A stretch of DNA of 64,000 bases from Cristatella mucedo (taxonomy: Eukaryota; Bryozoa; Phylactolaemata; Cristatellidae). The stretch spans positions 1 to 64,000 of the forward strand of contig WPIO01000268.1 of NCBI GenBank assembly GCA_009760855.2, given 5' to 3'. Made by a program: the position numbers and the translations under genes. Positions 53,470-63,870 of this stretch are shown here, piece by piece. Position 1 is the stretch's first letter. Each line of letters starts with the position of its first letter. The notes under the pieces are model-generated. The model was not told where the DNA came from. It saw only the letters and a list, made by a program, of their open reading frames with translations, and did no database searches.

Positions 53470-53775
53470 TCATCCTTACGGTAATATGAATAGGTCTTTA
53501 GTGAGAGCCCAGAGAAGACTTGAATCTCTAATCGCTAATCTAATTGGGCGCTTCACAGCTACATGCTACCAGAGAAGCAAGGACTAGATAATGAAAAGCA
53601 TGGCGTCCTCCTGAGGGAAGCTGGCACAAGCACATAATGACCATGCTAAGGCAAGTAGTCAGGGCAGACAAAAGACTAGCGGCTGCTGCAGGACTCGAAT
53701 GCACGACCTGGGTCGTGAAGTGTGAATTGTTGACAATTACCGTCTCAAACAGGAGCGTCGTTGGCGACTCCACCA
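53470..53775 (-). mobile_element. SINE-3 (tRNA-like head, long body, LINE-A-like tail)
   Basis: The minus strand reads a head with CACGACCCAGGTCGTGCATTCGAGTCC (box B within a stem like that of SINE-2). A unique body of about 130 bp follows, then a tail starting GAAGCGCCCAATTAGATTAG and ending CTTCTCTGGGCTCTC. The tail is a degraded version of the SINE-1/LINE-A hairpin. Only one copy was seen. Confidence 0.55.
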
Positions 53776-54439
53776 GTCGCGATGTGCTCCTCTTACGAAG
53801 GTGTTTGATGGCGCAGTTAACCTAGCAGTAGTGCTGACAGCAAAATACGCGACCTCCAGAGCAATAGTCAGAATACGCCAGCTCCCACAGCGGCTCCCGC
53901 AACAGCACACGTGCGCGAGGAAGGCGCCACTTAGAGGTGCGCCGGAACAGCTACTTTACATAGTTGTGCTAGCGACGGATGGGAGAAGCACGAACGTAAT
54001 CTGACGGATCATTAGTTAACTCTTAAATAATGAATTCCGAGGATTCACCCTAATAAATTTGCACCAATAAGCGAGATCCGGGACTTATTGTAAGCGGTAG
54101 ATTGCAGCTGAAATAGATAATGGTGGCCACCCAGACGATGTTGTAAACAGCGTACGCATAGATATACAGAAATGGGTGGAGACTGCCTCATCCGTTTCTA
54201 CCGGAAGCGTCGCCGTTATTACCCGGATTTGCGGGTAGCCTGCCTTTCGAAGACTGTTCTTGATTTTTGTTAGGAAGCTGCGTTTAAACTCTCTACCTCT
54301 CCCATTATCTCCTTCGAGGTTGCTCCTAGTCATGGAGTTTACGATACCGATGCTGTAAAATTGATGGTCAAGTTGGTCCACCCCAAGCTCCCAGAATGCA
54401 GGAAGCTGGATAAGACACGCGATTCTTCGGAAAGGCGTC
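53776..54439. other. No recognised gene
   Basis: A 98-codon minus frame at 54,085-54,381 has no recognised domain. Confidence 0.4.
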
Positions 54440-56228
54440 GGGCCTACACCCGAAGAGATTAATCCTGCAATGGGGCAGCCGATTTCTCATCGATTTGCCA
54501 CGGATTTCGGTATTGGCCCCTGCCATTGCTGCTGTCGATTGCTTTACATTGATGGCAATTAACAAGCAAAACAGCTTGAACGTTTTACGATTTAACTTTT
54601 AGCACTAAGAAATGTGAAATACGATGATGATTGCCATTTCGCCAATTTGTAGTCGATTTACCACGGATTGTAGCAAATTGCTGCTTTGAGCCTAGTCGTT
54701 GCCGTAGATTGCCATGCATTTCCCGATATTGTATGAGCGCAATTGGTAAGAATAATGTGGTTGACTTTAATCAGTGTGCTTTGTAAAATTCAATTAAAAT
54801 GAGAGCTTTGCGAAACCGATTTCGTGACATTTTGCATCAGATTGCAACATTGGCCCAGGCCTTGCAGTCAATTGCAGTGCATTGCTGCAGAATGGTCGAG
54901 ACAATTATAGTGATATTATCTGAGTACACAATAAACGAAAAGTAGAGCAGCTGCAATTATAATTAGAGCTTCTAGTGTACTCTGTATGGTCGCTGTGTGA
55001 TTTTGGCAGATTGAGGTGGATTGTTGTATGAGACCAAGCCGTTGCAGTTGATTGCACCGCTTTGCATGAGAACGCGTGTGCACAATTGAGCAAGATTTTA
55101 CGGGCGCAATCTGAACTGAGTATGGTCACATATGCAATGTCAATTAGAGCTTCGCTACGGTGATTTGAGAATAATTTGCAGTGGAATAGAGTGGATTGTG
55201 GTATTTTCCCATATCATTTCGGGCAGTTGCCTCGCATTGGCAGAGTGTGAGGACGCACAATTTTTTTTTTACGTGGGTGTTCACAAGAAACGGTACAATT
55301 TAGCATGCAATAAAAACAGGAGGTCGGCACAATCTTTTTCTGGTCGTTTGGTGGCGGATTCGGTGGATTGTAGTGGATAGTGGTATTGGCCCGGGCTACT
55401 GGATTGCCGAGCATAGCACGAGAATGGCCATGCCGATTCAAGTGAAATTTTTGTAAGTGCAATATCGTAGAGTGTACTGTCATGTGCAATCAAAAAAGAG
55501 CTTTTCGAACGAGTTTTATTTTTTTCTCTTTGGAATGTAATGAATTGCGGCGATGGCCCAGGCCACCGCAATCTTATTTCAGTAGACTTTGAGTGAATGC
55601 GCGAACGGAATCGCGAGAAATTGTATGGGTGCATTTTAAATGCTGGTAGTTTGGTAATTCTAAACTTTTTGGGGCTTGTTTCGCATCTGATTTTCGTAGT
55701 TTGGTGGCCGTCGGGCACTGTACACAATGCCAGCCGACGAGCAACACCACCAGTTTATTCGACTACGCACCGAACTGGGGACAGCGAAACTGACGCCCGA
55801 AGACGTCCATCCCCAACAGAGCTTCCGTCATTAGCTGTACTGGAACGCTTCGCTCTGATTGGCTCGTTGGTGATCGGGAGGGCCCTCCAGCCTAATACCG
55901 GCCGGCAACGACGTTTTGGCGCGGCACTTTCGTAGGCTGGGGCATCCATAAACGAAAACACAATTTGTCGTGAATTTGAAGGGAACTTAAAGTGAATTGC
56001 GGTGGAATGCGGCGGATTGCTAAGAATTTGCGGCATAGGCCTCCGGCGTTGAAGCTCATTTGCATAGGGGGCGTACTCACAGTGACATGAAATTTGGTAG
56101 GTGGATAAAGTCGAACGTGTACTATAATATCGGCTCAAAATTTGAGCTCAGCAACGCCAATGTCTGGTCGATTTTAATCAAATTAGAGTGGATTGCGGTT
56201 ATTCGTTGAACCCCTCCGACCCCTGAAA
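54440..56228 (+). mobile_element. GTGGATTG-repeat DNA element (copy 2, expanded array)
   Basis: About eight diverged tandem units, spaced roughly 170 bp, each with a GTGGATTG / GGTATTGGCCC-GGC core. Starts fall near 54,485, 54,655, 54,825, 55,000, 55,170, 55,345, 55,515 and 55,985. The right part matches copy 1 (11,270-11,819) in order and ends GAACCCCTCCGACCCCTG. No transposase was seen. A GC-rich block at 55,705-55,950 has no match in copy 1. Confidence 0.65.
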
Positions 56229-56492
56229 AGTGGGCTAGGGCGGGGCAACGCGACGGCGAAGCCACGTCCGCACATAAGCGTTTTCGTCGTCTCGTCAAAC
56301 ATTAGTAGCCAGCGCTTGAAGCGCAGCGAGGACGCTTTAGATTACCGCCGCCGCGTCTGAGGGCCAGATTATTCGCGAGCGTGCCCAACTAGCCGCCGCC
56401 GCCGCCTATCTGAACATCGTGGAAAGCTCCGTGGTGCCTTCGTACTGAATTTTTTTAAGCAGCCCATAGTGTTGATTTTTCGCCGTCCTCTT
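56229..56492. other. GC-rich, no recognised gene
   Basis: CpG-rich (CGCGACGGCGAAGCC; GCCGCCGCCGCC near 56,391). No frame with a domain. Confidence 0.4.
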
Positions 56493-57178
56493 AATAATAA
56501 TAATAATAATAATATTGCACTTGATAAAGCGCCCTCAGAGAACTTAATCTCTTTCTAGGCGCTTTACATTTGCTGCAAAGTGATACGCAATAGAATAGTA
56601 AGTAAAATCATGCTTGAAAAGCAAACAAAATGAATAACATGGTTAGGGGTTACATGCACTGGGTCAGCATGCAAATGTGGTTAGTGGCAGCATGAACAGT
56701 GTCAGCACGCATAAGCACATCGAGGACGAATCACAAGGACCCACTAAATGCTGTCCTAAATAGGTATGTTTTTAAGTTTCTTTTAAATGTGGTCAGGTCA
56801 GGGGATGTTCTGATGCAGGTCGGGAGGGAGTTCCAGGCTGTGGGAGCATACGAGCTAAATGCACGGTCTCCAAAGGATTTAAGGTTTGTACGAGGTATTT
56901 CTAGACTGTTGGATTCCGAAAAGCGAGTGGTACGATGCTTTGCCTGATGGGGTAGTATCTCTGAAAGATAGGCTGGAGCCATAGAATGAAGAGACCTAAA
57001 AGTGAGCGACAAAACCTTGAAGTCAATCCGTTGCTTGACTGGTAACCAGTGCAGGTCGGCGAGAAGTGGAGTAATGTGGCAACTGCGACGCTCACGACAG
57101 ACAAGCCTAGCTGCAGAGTTTTGCACCAGCTGCAATCGCGTGATCGCACATGCTGGTAGGCCAGTAAGCAGTGAGTTC
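56493..57178 (-). mobile_element. LINE-A 3' portion, well preserved
   Basis: (AAT)n and a perfect hairpin at 56,493-56,575. The C-terminal ORF is open from 56,731 back to about 57,170 (LTGLPACAITRLQLVQNSAARL ... HLFRTAFSGSL-like, with Y for H). 5' truncation at 57,178 joins it to unrelated GC-rich DNA in the same open frame. Confidence 0.92.
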
Positions 57179-57544
57179 TCTTGAGTTCGGCATCGATCGG
57201 CAGCCCGCGAGCTAATCTGACCGTCGGCAGGAGCCGCCCTGGTGCCTAGCGGTGCTTCGAACCCTTCCGACGGAGCGAATCGTTTGGCATCCATGGCCGG
57301 CTTACAATCGTGACGGCAACGTTGCTCGTGGCTGTCACCGCAACGGCGCAAACTCACTAAACCGGCTGCGTCGGACCCGGCTGTGACGCACGCGGCCAGG
57401 CAGACGATAATCGACCCGCGGGCAGACGACGGAAGGGGCTTTCGCACAGGTGCCGGAAGCTCGAATCACCTCAAGCATTGCGACTAGGCTGCGCTCTGCG
57501 GGTCTTCTCCGGGCGGACCGCAGACTGCGAATGTTACCAACATT
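57179..57544. other. GC-rich unique block between two LINE-A pieces
   Basis: The minus-strand open frame of the adjacent LINE extends through here to 57,447 by chance (238 codons in all). No domain seen. Confidence 0.4.
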
Positions 57545-57642
57545 CATTTAGTCATGCTCTCTTGACAGCATTTGTAAAGTGCCTAGAAAGAGATTAAGCT
57601 CCCCGAGGATGCTATACAATTTTAACATTATTATTATTATGA
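57545..57642 (+). mobile_element. LINE-A 3'-terminal tail
   Basis: CATTCATTTAGTCATG, hairpin AAAGTGCCTAGAAAGAGATTAAGCTCCCCGAGGATGCTAT, then ATTATTATTATTATGAC. Confidence 0.8.
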
Positions 57643-58325
57643 CAACAGGAAGTTGATTGGTACGAAGAGTATGCCACGCTTTACACCGCCTGCCAACGAA
57701 GATGCTTTTAAGAATTGTCAGGAAACATAGAAATTCCAAAACAGAAGCTCTAATGAATTTGGTGTTTCGGGGTACTATACAGAACTGAATTAAGTAACAT
57801 TAACGACAAGAAACATAGCACTACTGACGTAAACGTGAATTTCGTCAGTTATTTAATTCCCAAGGGAGCTCAGTGATTTAGTCAGCTACCGTCGTTTCTA
57901 CTTTAGCCTCCTCGCTTGCAAAAACGTATTTTTGATACGTCGGTCTACCCTTTGGGAACGGCTAGTTTGCCAATTTGCTAGTGACTTTAAAGCGCTGAGC
58001 CATACTTGCTCAATTTCATCTTCGAAGCATTACTGAACATTGACCCGATATACGTCGCTTTAATGTATACGGGATTCCCAATGTTGTCTCGGTATATCCA
58101 TCTTTAATAGAAGCTCTTCTTCAAGCTTCACTCATAGATACCATAATACTGTATAGCCGAAGGCTCGGCTGAGTAGGCTTACCCTGTCGCTTACCTAGCG
58201 GCGTAACCTACTGCCTAATGCCGTTCGGTGCGCACCTACGCGCAATAAGCAGGCCGCCACGAAACGAGCGTTTCTGGCGCTGACATACTTACCGTTACTA
58301 AAGGGGGTCATGAGTCCGGCGTGAA
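57643..58325. other. No recognised gene
   Basis: Nothing seen. Confidence 0.45.
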
Positions 58326-58870
58326 TTGGAAAGCGAGACATACAAATTGGGGATTTTACTGAGCTTTATTCGCAAGCGCAAAAAAGTTGCTGCGCGTCTA
58401 GCTCAGTTTTATCTCCACACTCCTCACACGCTCTCAACAGCACAAGCACGCTTGCAGAGGGAATACGTCCCTGCATTTAGGCTGTTTACGTCTATTGTGG
58501 GGCCAAATAAGACTAGGAGTCCGAACCGGAGCCTAGACCCTGACTGGAGAACTAGGGCTCCGCTTCCACCTTACGGCAGAAATACCTCATGCACTCCTGG
58601 CGAGACCACGTGCACGCACACACACACAAAACACAGAAGAAACCCACAATGCGAGCTCGAGCGCTATACGACCGTATTCGGTGGCGTCCACCGAATCCTC
58701 CTGGCGCTGTCTCGTCCTGTCCCTCAATCGCCGGCGCACAGCCCGCGCCCTCCTCCCTCGCTTTCAAAGAAACGAGTCCGGCAACTTCTGGCGACGGCGT
58801 CGAGGCGGAGCCGAAGATGAAGAAGAAGAGGCTCCCAGCGAGCGTCGCCCTATCATTATATAACTAGCTG
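58326..58870. other. Long open frames without domain
   Basis: A 164-codon plus frame (58,326-58,820) overlaps two other plus frames and a minus frame in a GC-rich region. Composition is Arg/Pro/Ser-rich and no domain is visible. I do not call it a gene. A (CA)n run lies at 58,615-58,628. Confidence 0.35.
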
Positions 58871-59125
58871 GGACAATGGGGTTGACACTCCAGCCAATAT
58901 CAATCACCTCAGCGACCTCTGCATCCCCTTGCTCGCCGCTCAAAGATGCAGATGCTCTTCACCGACTTCTTTTGTTCTCACGGAAACCGTCCAACACATC
59001 TAGGATGGCTGGCGGCGACAGCGACCTTGGGCAAGCGTTGGCCTATTCTCAAATTGCTAGCAGGAACTATAGGGTTGACACTCCAGCCAATATCAATTAC
59101 CTCAGCGACCTCTGCGTTCTCTCGC
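58871..59125 (+). repeat. Pair of about 65-bp direct repeats
   Basis: GGTTGACACTCCAGCCAATA...CTCAGCGACCTCTGC occurs at 58,877-58,922 and again at 59,066-59,111, with partial similarity a little further each side. Offset 189 bases. Unlike a target duplication in length; probably a local tandem duplication. Confidence 0.8.
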
Positions 59126-59499
59126 TCTAAGACAGAGGTGTTTCCTGCTGAGCAATTCTCATACGCTCTAAAACTGAGTCAGGTCGGCGCTATGCTACAA
59201 TACTTCACTGGAGGGGGGCTGTAGCGCGCACCTGCAGCTTCTGCTGTAATTAGTGAAGCGCCTGACGCCTCACGCATCGCCTGTGGGCAATAGCTAGGGA
59301 TTGAAGTGTAGGCGAGTTCCAGGGGTCAAAGGCTAGTTCCAGCCTAACCCCGCCATACTCCGGCCACGCTGCCGCTCGCCAAGCCGCTGAGCTAGGGCAA
59401 GACGAGCGGCCGTCAGATTAAACCTCTTTATAATAACGCATGCGCCAACAACAACAGGGGAACTAAACAAGTCTACCGGGTGGGTCCTAAACAAAGTAC
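59126..59499. other. No recognised gene
   Basis: GC-rich unique sequence. Possibly internal region of the LTR-like element to its right. Confidence 0.35.
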
Positions 59500-59877
59500 T
59501 GTGACAGCCCTCCGCACCATCTGTCGTCGGGCTGGGTAGCGCGACCGAGCAACAAGTCTGCTGGCTCCAACACCAAAACCTTTATTTCACGTAACGCCAG
59601 CCAAGCCCAGTCTACACACACTAGACGGCTACCGGCGTCGAGGGCTCTCTCCCTCCCCTCCTCTTGTACCCCCCGACCACCCTTATATTCCATGCCTGCG
59701 TTGTTTTTCGCACTGTCGGGCCATAGTTCGTTCCGAACCCGCCCGACAGCTGGCGACAGTTTGTGGTAGATTGATGTACCCACAGATGCCGCCAATGCAT
59801 GGATTTGGGCAGGACTGCCGAGTCATCGTCTGCCCATCCACCGGTCGTGAGCTTGCGGCTGTGTCGGCAGTCTGACA
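59500..59877 (-). mobile_element. LTR-like block (possible solo LTR)
   Basis: On the minus strand it starts TGTCAGACTGCC and ends GGGCTGTCACA (TG...CA). A TATA-like ATATAAGG near 59,687 and AATAAA near 59,582 lie in the order expected of an LTR. GGAGGGCTGTCA occurs at both borders (ending at 59,503 and 59,874 on this strand). No matching second LTR, primer site or gag-pol was found in the window, so this is tentative. Confidence 0.3.
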
Positions 59878-60825
59878 GCCCTCCGATGCCTCTGCCCAGT
59901 GCTCGCAGGCTGCAAGCGTCGTGTTCTTCCACAAGTACACTATAGGGGTGCAAGACGACGCAGCAAACGCGAACAAACGTGTTAGTTGGTTAGTCGGCTT
60001 CCACCGTCACACCGTCGCCGGCCTCCGTCCCGTCGGTACAAGCGTACGCCGTACAAAACCCGGCTAGCTGAGTATTCTGGGATAGACGGAGCAGACGTCC
60101 GCAGCAGTCGAGAGCTTCCGCCGAAAGACGCCAACACAAGGGCGGGGGGGGGGTCACGAACACGCTGCATTGGGAACGCGGAATATACAAGTCTCAACAA
60201 CGAGCGTGCTATCCAGCTCCGCTCGGGCCTTGGGCACGTTGCCTTGCATGCGTGGCCGCATCGCCGGAGCACGCCTGAAACCATCCAGGTGCATAATTCG
60301 GCAAGACAGGGAGCCTCCAACACCACGACTTACTCGGCCAACTTCTCCTGCCCAAAAGCCCTGGTGAACTCACGTCACCGCACATCCAGCCATGCCGTAG
60401 ATCTGATCCCGGCCTAGCTAGTGACCCTCACTCATTACAGCCGTCCAGTCCCACCCAACCGAACCTTGCCTGGGTACAGAAGCAGCGCAGCGTCGGGCCA
60501 CTAATGCAGGTTATATTTCGTGTCTGCTGCGATTGATTGAGCTTCCATAAATGTGCCCGTTGAGAGTAATAAAGGAGAGTCTCGTTTACCACGCACGAGC
60601 GCCCGGCTGCTGTACGTGTCTCCGTGAGACACCCACTAGAGCAGCAGCAGCAGCCGTCGCCGGAGCCACTGTCACACAACAACAGGCTTTCTACTCTTAG
60701 TGCGCCATCATGCACTAGTTTAGCCGGGCCCTCCCGGCTTGCTTCTCAATCACCACCCTCTTCCGACCGAGAACAGCAGACCCACTTTTGGGTACGCTCA
60801 GTAGTTCATCCGCATGATGGTGACT
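59878..60825. other. GC-rich, no recognised gene
   Basis: Several overlapping frames on both strands (for example 59,982-60,326 minus and 59,986-60,417 plus) with no domain. Open because stops are rare in GC-rich sequence. AATAAA at about 60,571. Confidence 0.35.
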
Positions 60826-60828
60826 CAA

Positions 60829-61052
60829 GCTCGGTTCCTCGTTCTGTTACAAACGGTACCTATCTGAGCGGTCTTTTGCTGTGCACGACTGCTCGAAAAA
60901 ATCAAGCAGTGGTGACGAGAATGAAGATCGGAAAACCCGTTGCTTGGAATACGGAAGGATCTCAGACCAGGCTACCGTCGCTGAGAGGATGTGCCAGGAG
61001 AAGCGTATTTCAGAGTCCCGCTGTGAGGCAATGCTCATAAGCATCCTTCCCG
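60829..61052 (+). CDS. Candidate host exon with strong splice donor
   Basis: The frame is open from a stop just before 60,829 to a consensus donor at 61,053 (CG|GTAAGTGG). It encodes YKRYLSERSFAVHDC, an acidic/Ser patch (SSSGDENED), then a basic helix (TVAERMCQEKRISESR) and AMLISILP. Acceptor unclear (AG at 60,800-60,830). No family recognised and no copy elsewhere in the window. It could be a chance frame; the donor is the main support. Confidence 0.3.
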
Positions 61053-61329
61053 GTAAGTGGTATTCTCTAAAAAAACAGATAGAATTAGCGCCAACGCGCA
61101 AACAGGTGGACCTCTAGCTAACCTCTCTTGCATTTGCATTGGCATATTTTGCATTTGCATTTTATGGAGATTATTTATTCTGGGTTTGGCTCTGTAAATG
61201 CATTATGACTCGGTACAGTAACCGGGTTATCACAAGGAAGACTATTAACTTAGGGAGAGTCTATCTATTTGGTCAACTTGACGATCCTTCGGGTTTTCTG
61301 TTCCTTTGGAAAAGAAAGTATTTCTGGAG
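61053..61329. other. No recognised gene
   Basis: AT-rich, possibly intron of the candidate exon before it. Confidence 0.35.
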
Positions 61330-61410
61330 CACATGTCAGCTCACTTAGACATCTCTGAAGCAGAGAGCACTTAAGTGGTTTAGATCATTTCTCAGTGGGA
61401 TATTATAGGG
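61330..61410 (+). mobile_element. LINE-A RT-thumb scrap
   Basis: GCACTTAAGTGGTTTAGATC-TTTCTCAGTGGGA corresponds to LINE-A codons ALKWFRSFLSG. Isolated remnant. Confidence 0.55.
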
Positions 61411-61962
61411 CGTGCATGCAGTACATGTCAACTTTCCATGGGTCATCCACATAGCCTTTTAATTATGGGTCATCCGATTGATCTTTACCCTTTTTTGCAT
61501 TCAAATTCAAACTTATTATGCTTCAAATTTAAACAATTTAAATAAAAAATTTAAGTTCATTCTTTTTTCACACCTTATGTTATGTATCTTGCCATGGTTT
61601 TAGCTCTCATAGGATACTATGCATTGGTTTATTTACTGATATGACTCATGGTCTGTGTGCAAAAGTGTCACTATCGTTTCAAATGGTTGGGTCTATTTTT
61701 GACACTCTTTAGTTTTTCACCAAATCAAATCATGGTATTAAATTCGTCCACCTGAAGTAGCATTCGTTCTGACTTGATGAGGTCCGTGATTAGAGGACCC
61801 AGTGATCAGCACCTCTGTCCTCCCCCAAATGAAAGCCCCAATAAGATAATTCCATGTTATTATGTGGCAGTAATTTGGCGAAATGTTTTGTTCAACAGAG
61901 CAGCGATTGATCCTGCAAATGGTTCCCTCTATCCGCCCATGCTTATGCCTTTATATATATGT
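61411..61962. other. No recognised gene
   Basis: AT-rich, with no repeat tail or domain seen. Confidence 0.45.
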
Positions 61963-62720
61963 ATGTGGAATTCATCTATATAGCACCATAAGGTGAAAGC
62001 AAATTATGTATTTGGGCACTTTTCGCTGCACTGCACAATTTAAAACGGGAGATGGGCTGACAGAACCGATGCTTAGCGTTAAAACTTACAGTTTTGGAGT
62101 CACACTTGGTTTTCTCATAACTAGCAAGTTGGTTTTTATCGTCGTTTAATTTGAGAAAGTTGGCTTCCATCCATGTGCGGATGTAAGCATATGCAGCAAG
62201 GGAGTTGAGAGAGTTCGTCTAGCTGGATGATTGGGAGGGATCAAAGCCAAGGCACACCTGAGTGTCATCTGCATAGAAGCGAAAGCCTAGATTGTGCTTG
62301 TGGTGATTACATCGGCAGACAGAGAGTGTAAACTGAGAGAGTAAACAACTGTGAAGAGGAGCAGACCGAGCACAGGATCCTTGAGGGACCCCCCCAATAC
62401 TTCAGTGGCTCCTTGAATGACCCCATCCCATTCACATCAGTAGTCCTCAATTGTCTAGAGCGCCTCCCTAAGATAGGACTTAAACTATCGTAGTGCAGGG
62501 CCTGTGATGCCCATGCGGGATGAGAGTCGCTCGAGAAGGACTTGGTGATCTATTGCATCAAACACTGCCGAAAGAACAAGCTTAACAAGAAGAAAGAATT
62601 TAACTATATTGGCATTCCTGAGAAAGTCGCTATAAACTTTGCCATTATATCTATGCATGTTTAATTCATCTATATAGCACCCTAAGTTGAAAGCAATTTA
62701 TTTATTCGGGTACTTTACAA
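61963..62720 (-). mobile_element. LINE-A-related RT fragment flanked by a second tail type
   Basis: The RT region at 62,070-62,640 on the minus strand holds EANFLKLNDDK, SLNSLAA, a YADDTQVCLGFDPSQ active-site block, GDGVI-like and LLERLSSRMGITGPAL. The blocks ATTCATCTATATAGCACC-TAAG-TGAAAGCAA lie at 61,963-62,020 and again at 62,662-62,720. They look like a 3' tail of a related LINE subfamily, present twice about 700 bp apart. Confidence 0.7.
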
Positions 62721-62837
62721 ATGCTGCAGTCTTCGATGCCACGACTTGTCTTGCTTAAGCTGAACCTCTTGCCCCCCTGCCAGACCCAATAGGCTTACCT
62801 TTGCAAGCTATCAGTGTCTATGTTTCCTTTGCAGCAA

Positions 62838-62895
62838 ACCTAAAGTGCCTAGAAAGAGACCGAACTCTCTGAGGGCACTATAGCAGAGGAATTAT
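62838..62895 (+). mobile_element. LINE-A 3'-terminal tail
   Basis: TTTGCAGCAAACC, hairpin AAAGTGCCTAGAAAGAGACC...CTCTGAGGGCACTAT, then ATTATTATAAT. The stem pairs AGTGCC with GGCACT. Confidence 0.8.
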
Positions 62896-63345
62896 TATAA
62901 TCATGCTTACAGCTTGCCCTATAATATGTGCATATTTGCATCTAGCCATGCTATCTATGCGAGCACCTTGTTTCAGCATCAATGCTATATAAATGCTATG
63001 GTGTGATTAGGGTTCCACAGTGGAGTTAAGGAGCTTGTCAAAACTGTGAGATGTTAAATGCTTGCTTGGCTTTGCTGAGTGCTAGTAATGTCGCAGAAAA
63101 GACAGGCATGCAGGCATGTGTGCATGCTTCGCAGTTACATGTGCGTGTGTCTGCTTGTGGTCCTGTGCACTGGCATTAATATGTGCCTATGTGCTCCCAA
63201 GGATGAGTGGATTTCGTGTGAATTTAGCTAAAGGCGTCTAAAGGAGTCAGTTTGCTTGCAGAGCTCTGCTGCTGCTGCTCGTGCACTGCACACTTGCACC
63301 AGTATAGAGCTGCTGCTCGTGTGCTAGCACTCGCTTGTTTGGGTA
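62896..63345. other. No recognised gene
   Basis: Nothing seen except GCATG-rich words and a short GCT run at 63,270. Confidence 0.45.
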
Positions 63346-63870
63346 TGCTCACTTAGCCTAATAGTTACAGGCAAACCTGGTGTCACCCGAAAGTTGGAAG
63401 ATCTAACCTTCAAGATGCGTTGAGGTTATAAATAAATAAATTAATACCAGTCGATTTAACAGCCTCTTTTTGTATAGCAACAGAAGAGCCTTGACGGCTA
63501 TCACCACCGCTCGCAGTGGCGATAAAGGATTGCCCACCACAGGATTCGAACCCACGACCTCGGGGCCGAGGTCGTGAAAAGCAACCACCTTACCGAGTGA
63601 GCTATTATGGAGCTTGCATCCTTCTACTGACTTCATTCCATAATCTCGGTTCAATATGCTCAAAATGTGTTTTTAGATGAACACGTTTCCTCTACTGTCA
63701 AGTCGTCCTACTTTCACTTTAGAAATATGGCCAAAATCAGTGCCTGCATCGATAATGGCATAACCGCCAAACAAGCTCATGGCTCTGTGACATTGAGTTT
63801 AGATTATCTTAACTCCCTTTGTTCAACACTTGCTGCTCATACCCTTAATCGTCTTTTAACTGGCAGAAAG
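63346..63870 (+). mobile_element. LINE-A C-terminal region, split by SINE-2
   Basis: 63,346-63,420 encodes VTGKPGVTRKLEDLTFKM. After SINE-2, 63,613-63,870 encodes EHVSSTVKSSYFHFRNMAKI, then ACIDNGITAKQAHGSVTLSL. This equals the LINE-A order GKPSVIQRLERL, SSTVKSAYFQLHNIAK, ACLDKDTTSK. Diverged. Confidence 0.8.
63421..63612 (-). mobile_element. SINE-2 (second copy) inside LINE-A
   Basis: Minus strand: TAGCTCACTCGGTAAGGTGG (box A), GAGGTCGTGGGTTCGAATCC (box B), then GTGGTGGGCAATCC, ATCGCCACTGCGAGC and AAAAAGAGGCTGTTAAATCG. The tail is (ATTT)n at 63,430-63,444. Highly similar to 40,866-41,045. Confidence 0.9.

Noticed and set aside
56731-57447. 238-codon minus-strand gene
   Set aside because: LINE-A C-terminus fused by chance to GC-rich flank at 57,178.
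58326-58870. 164-codon Arg/Pro-rich protein
   Set aside because: GC-rich region with open frames on several strands, no domain, no splice evidence.
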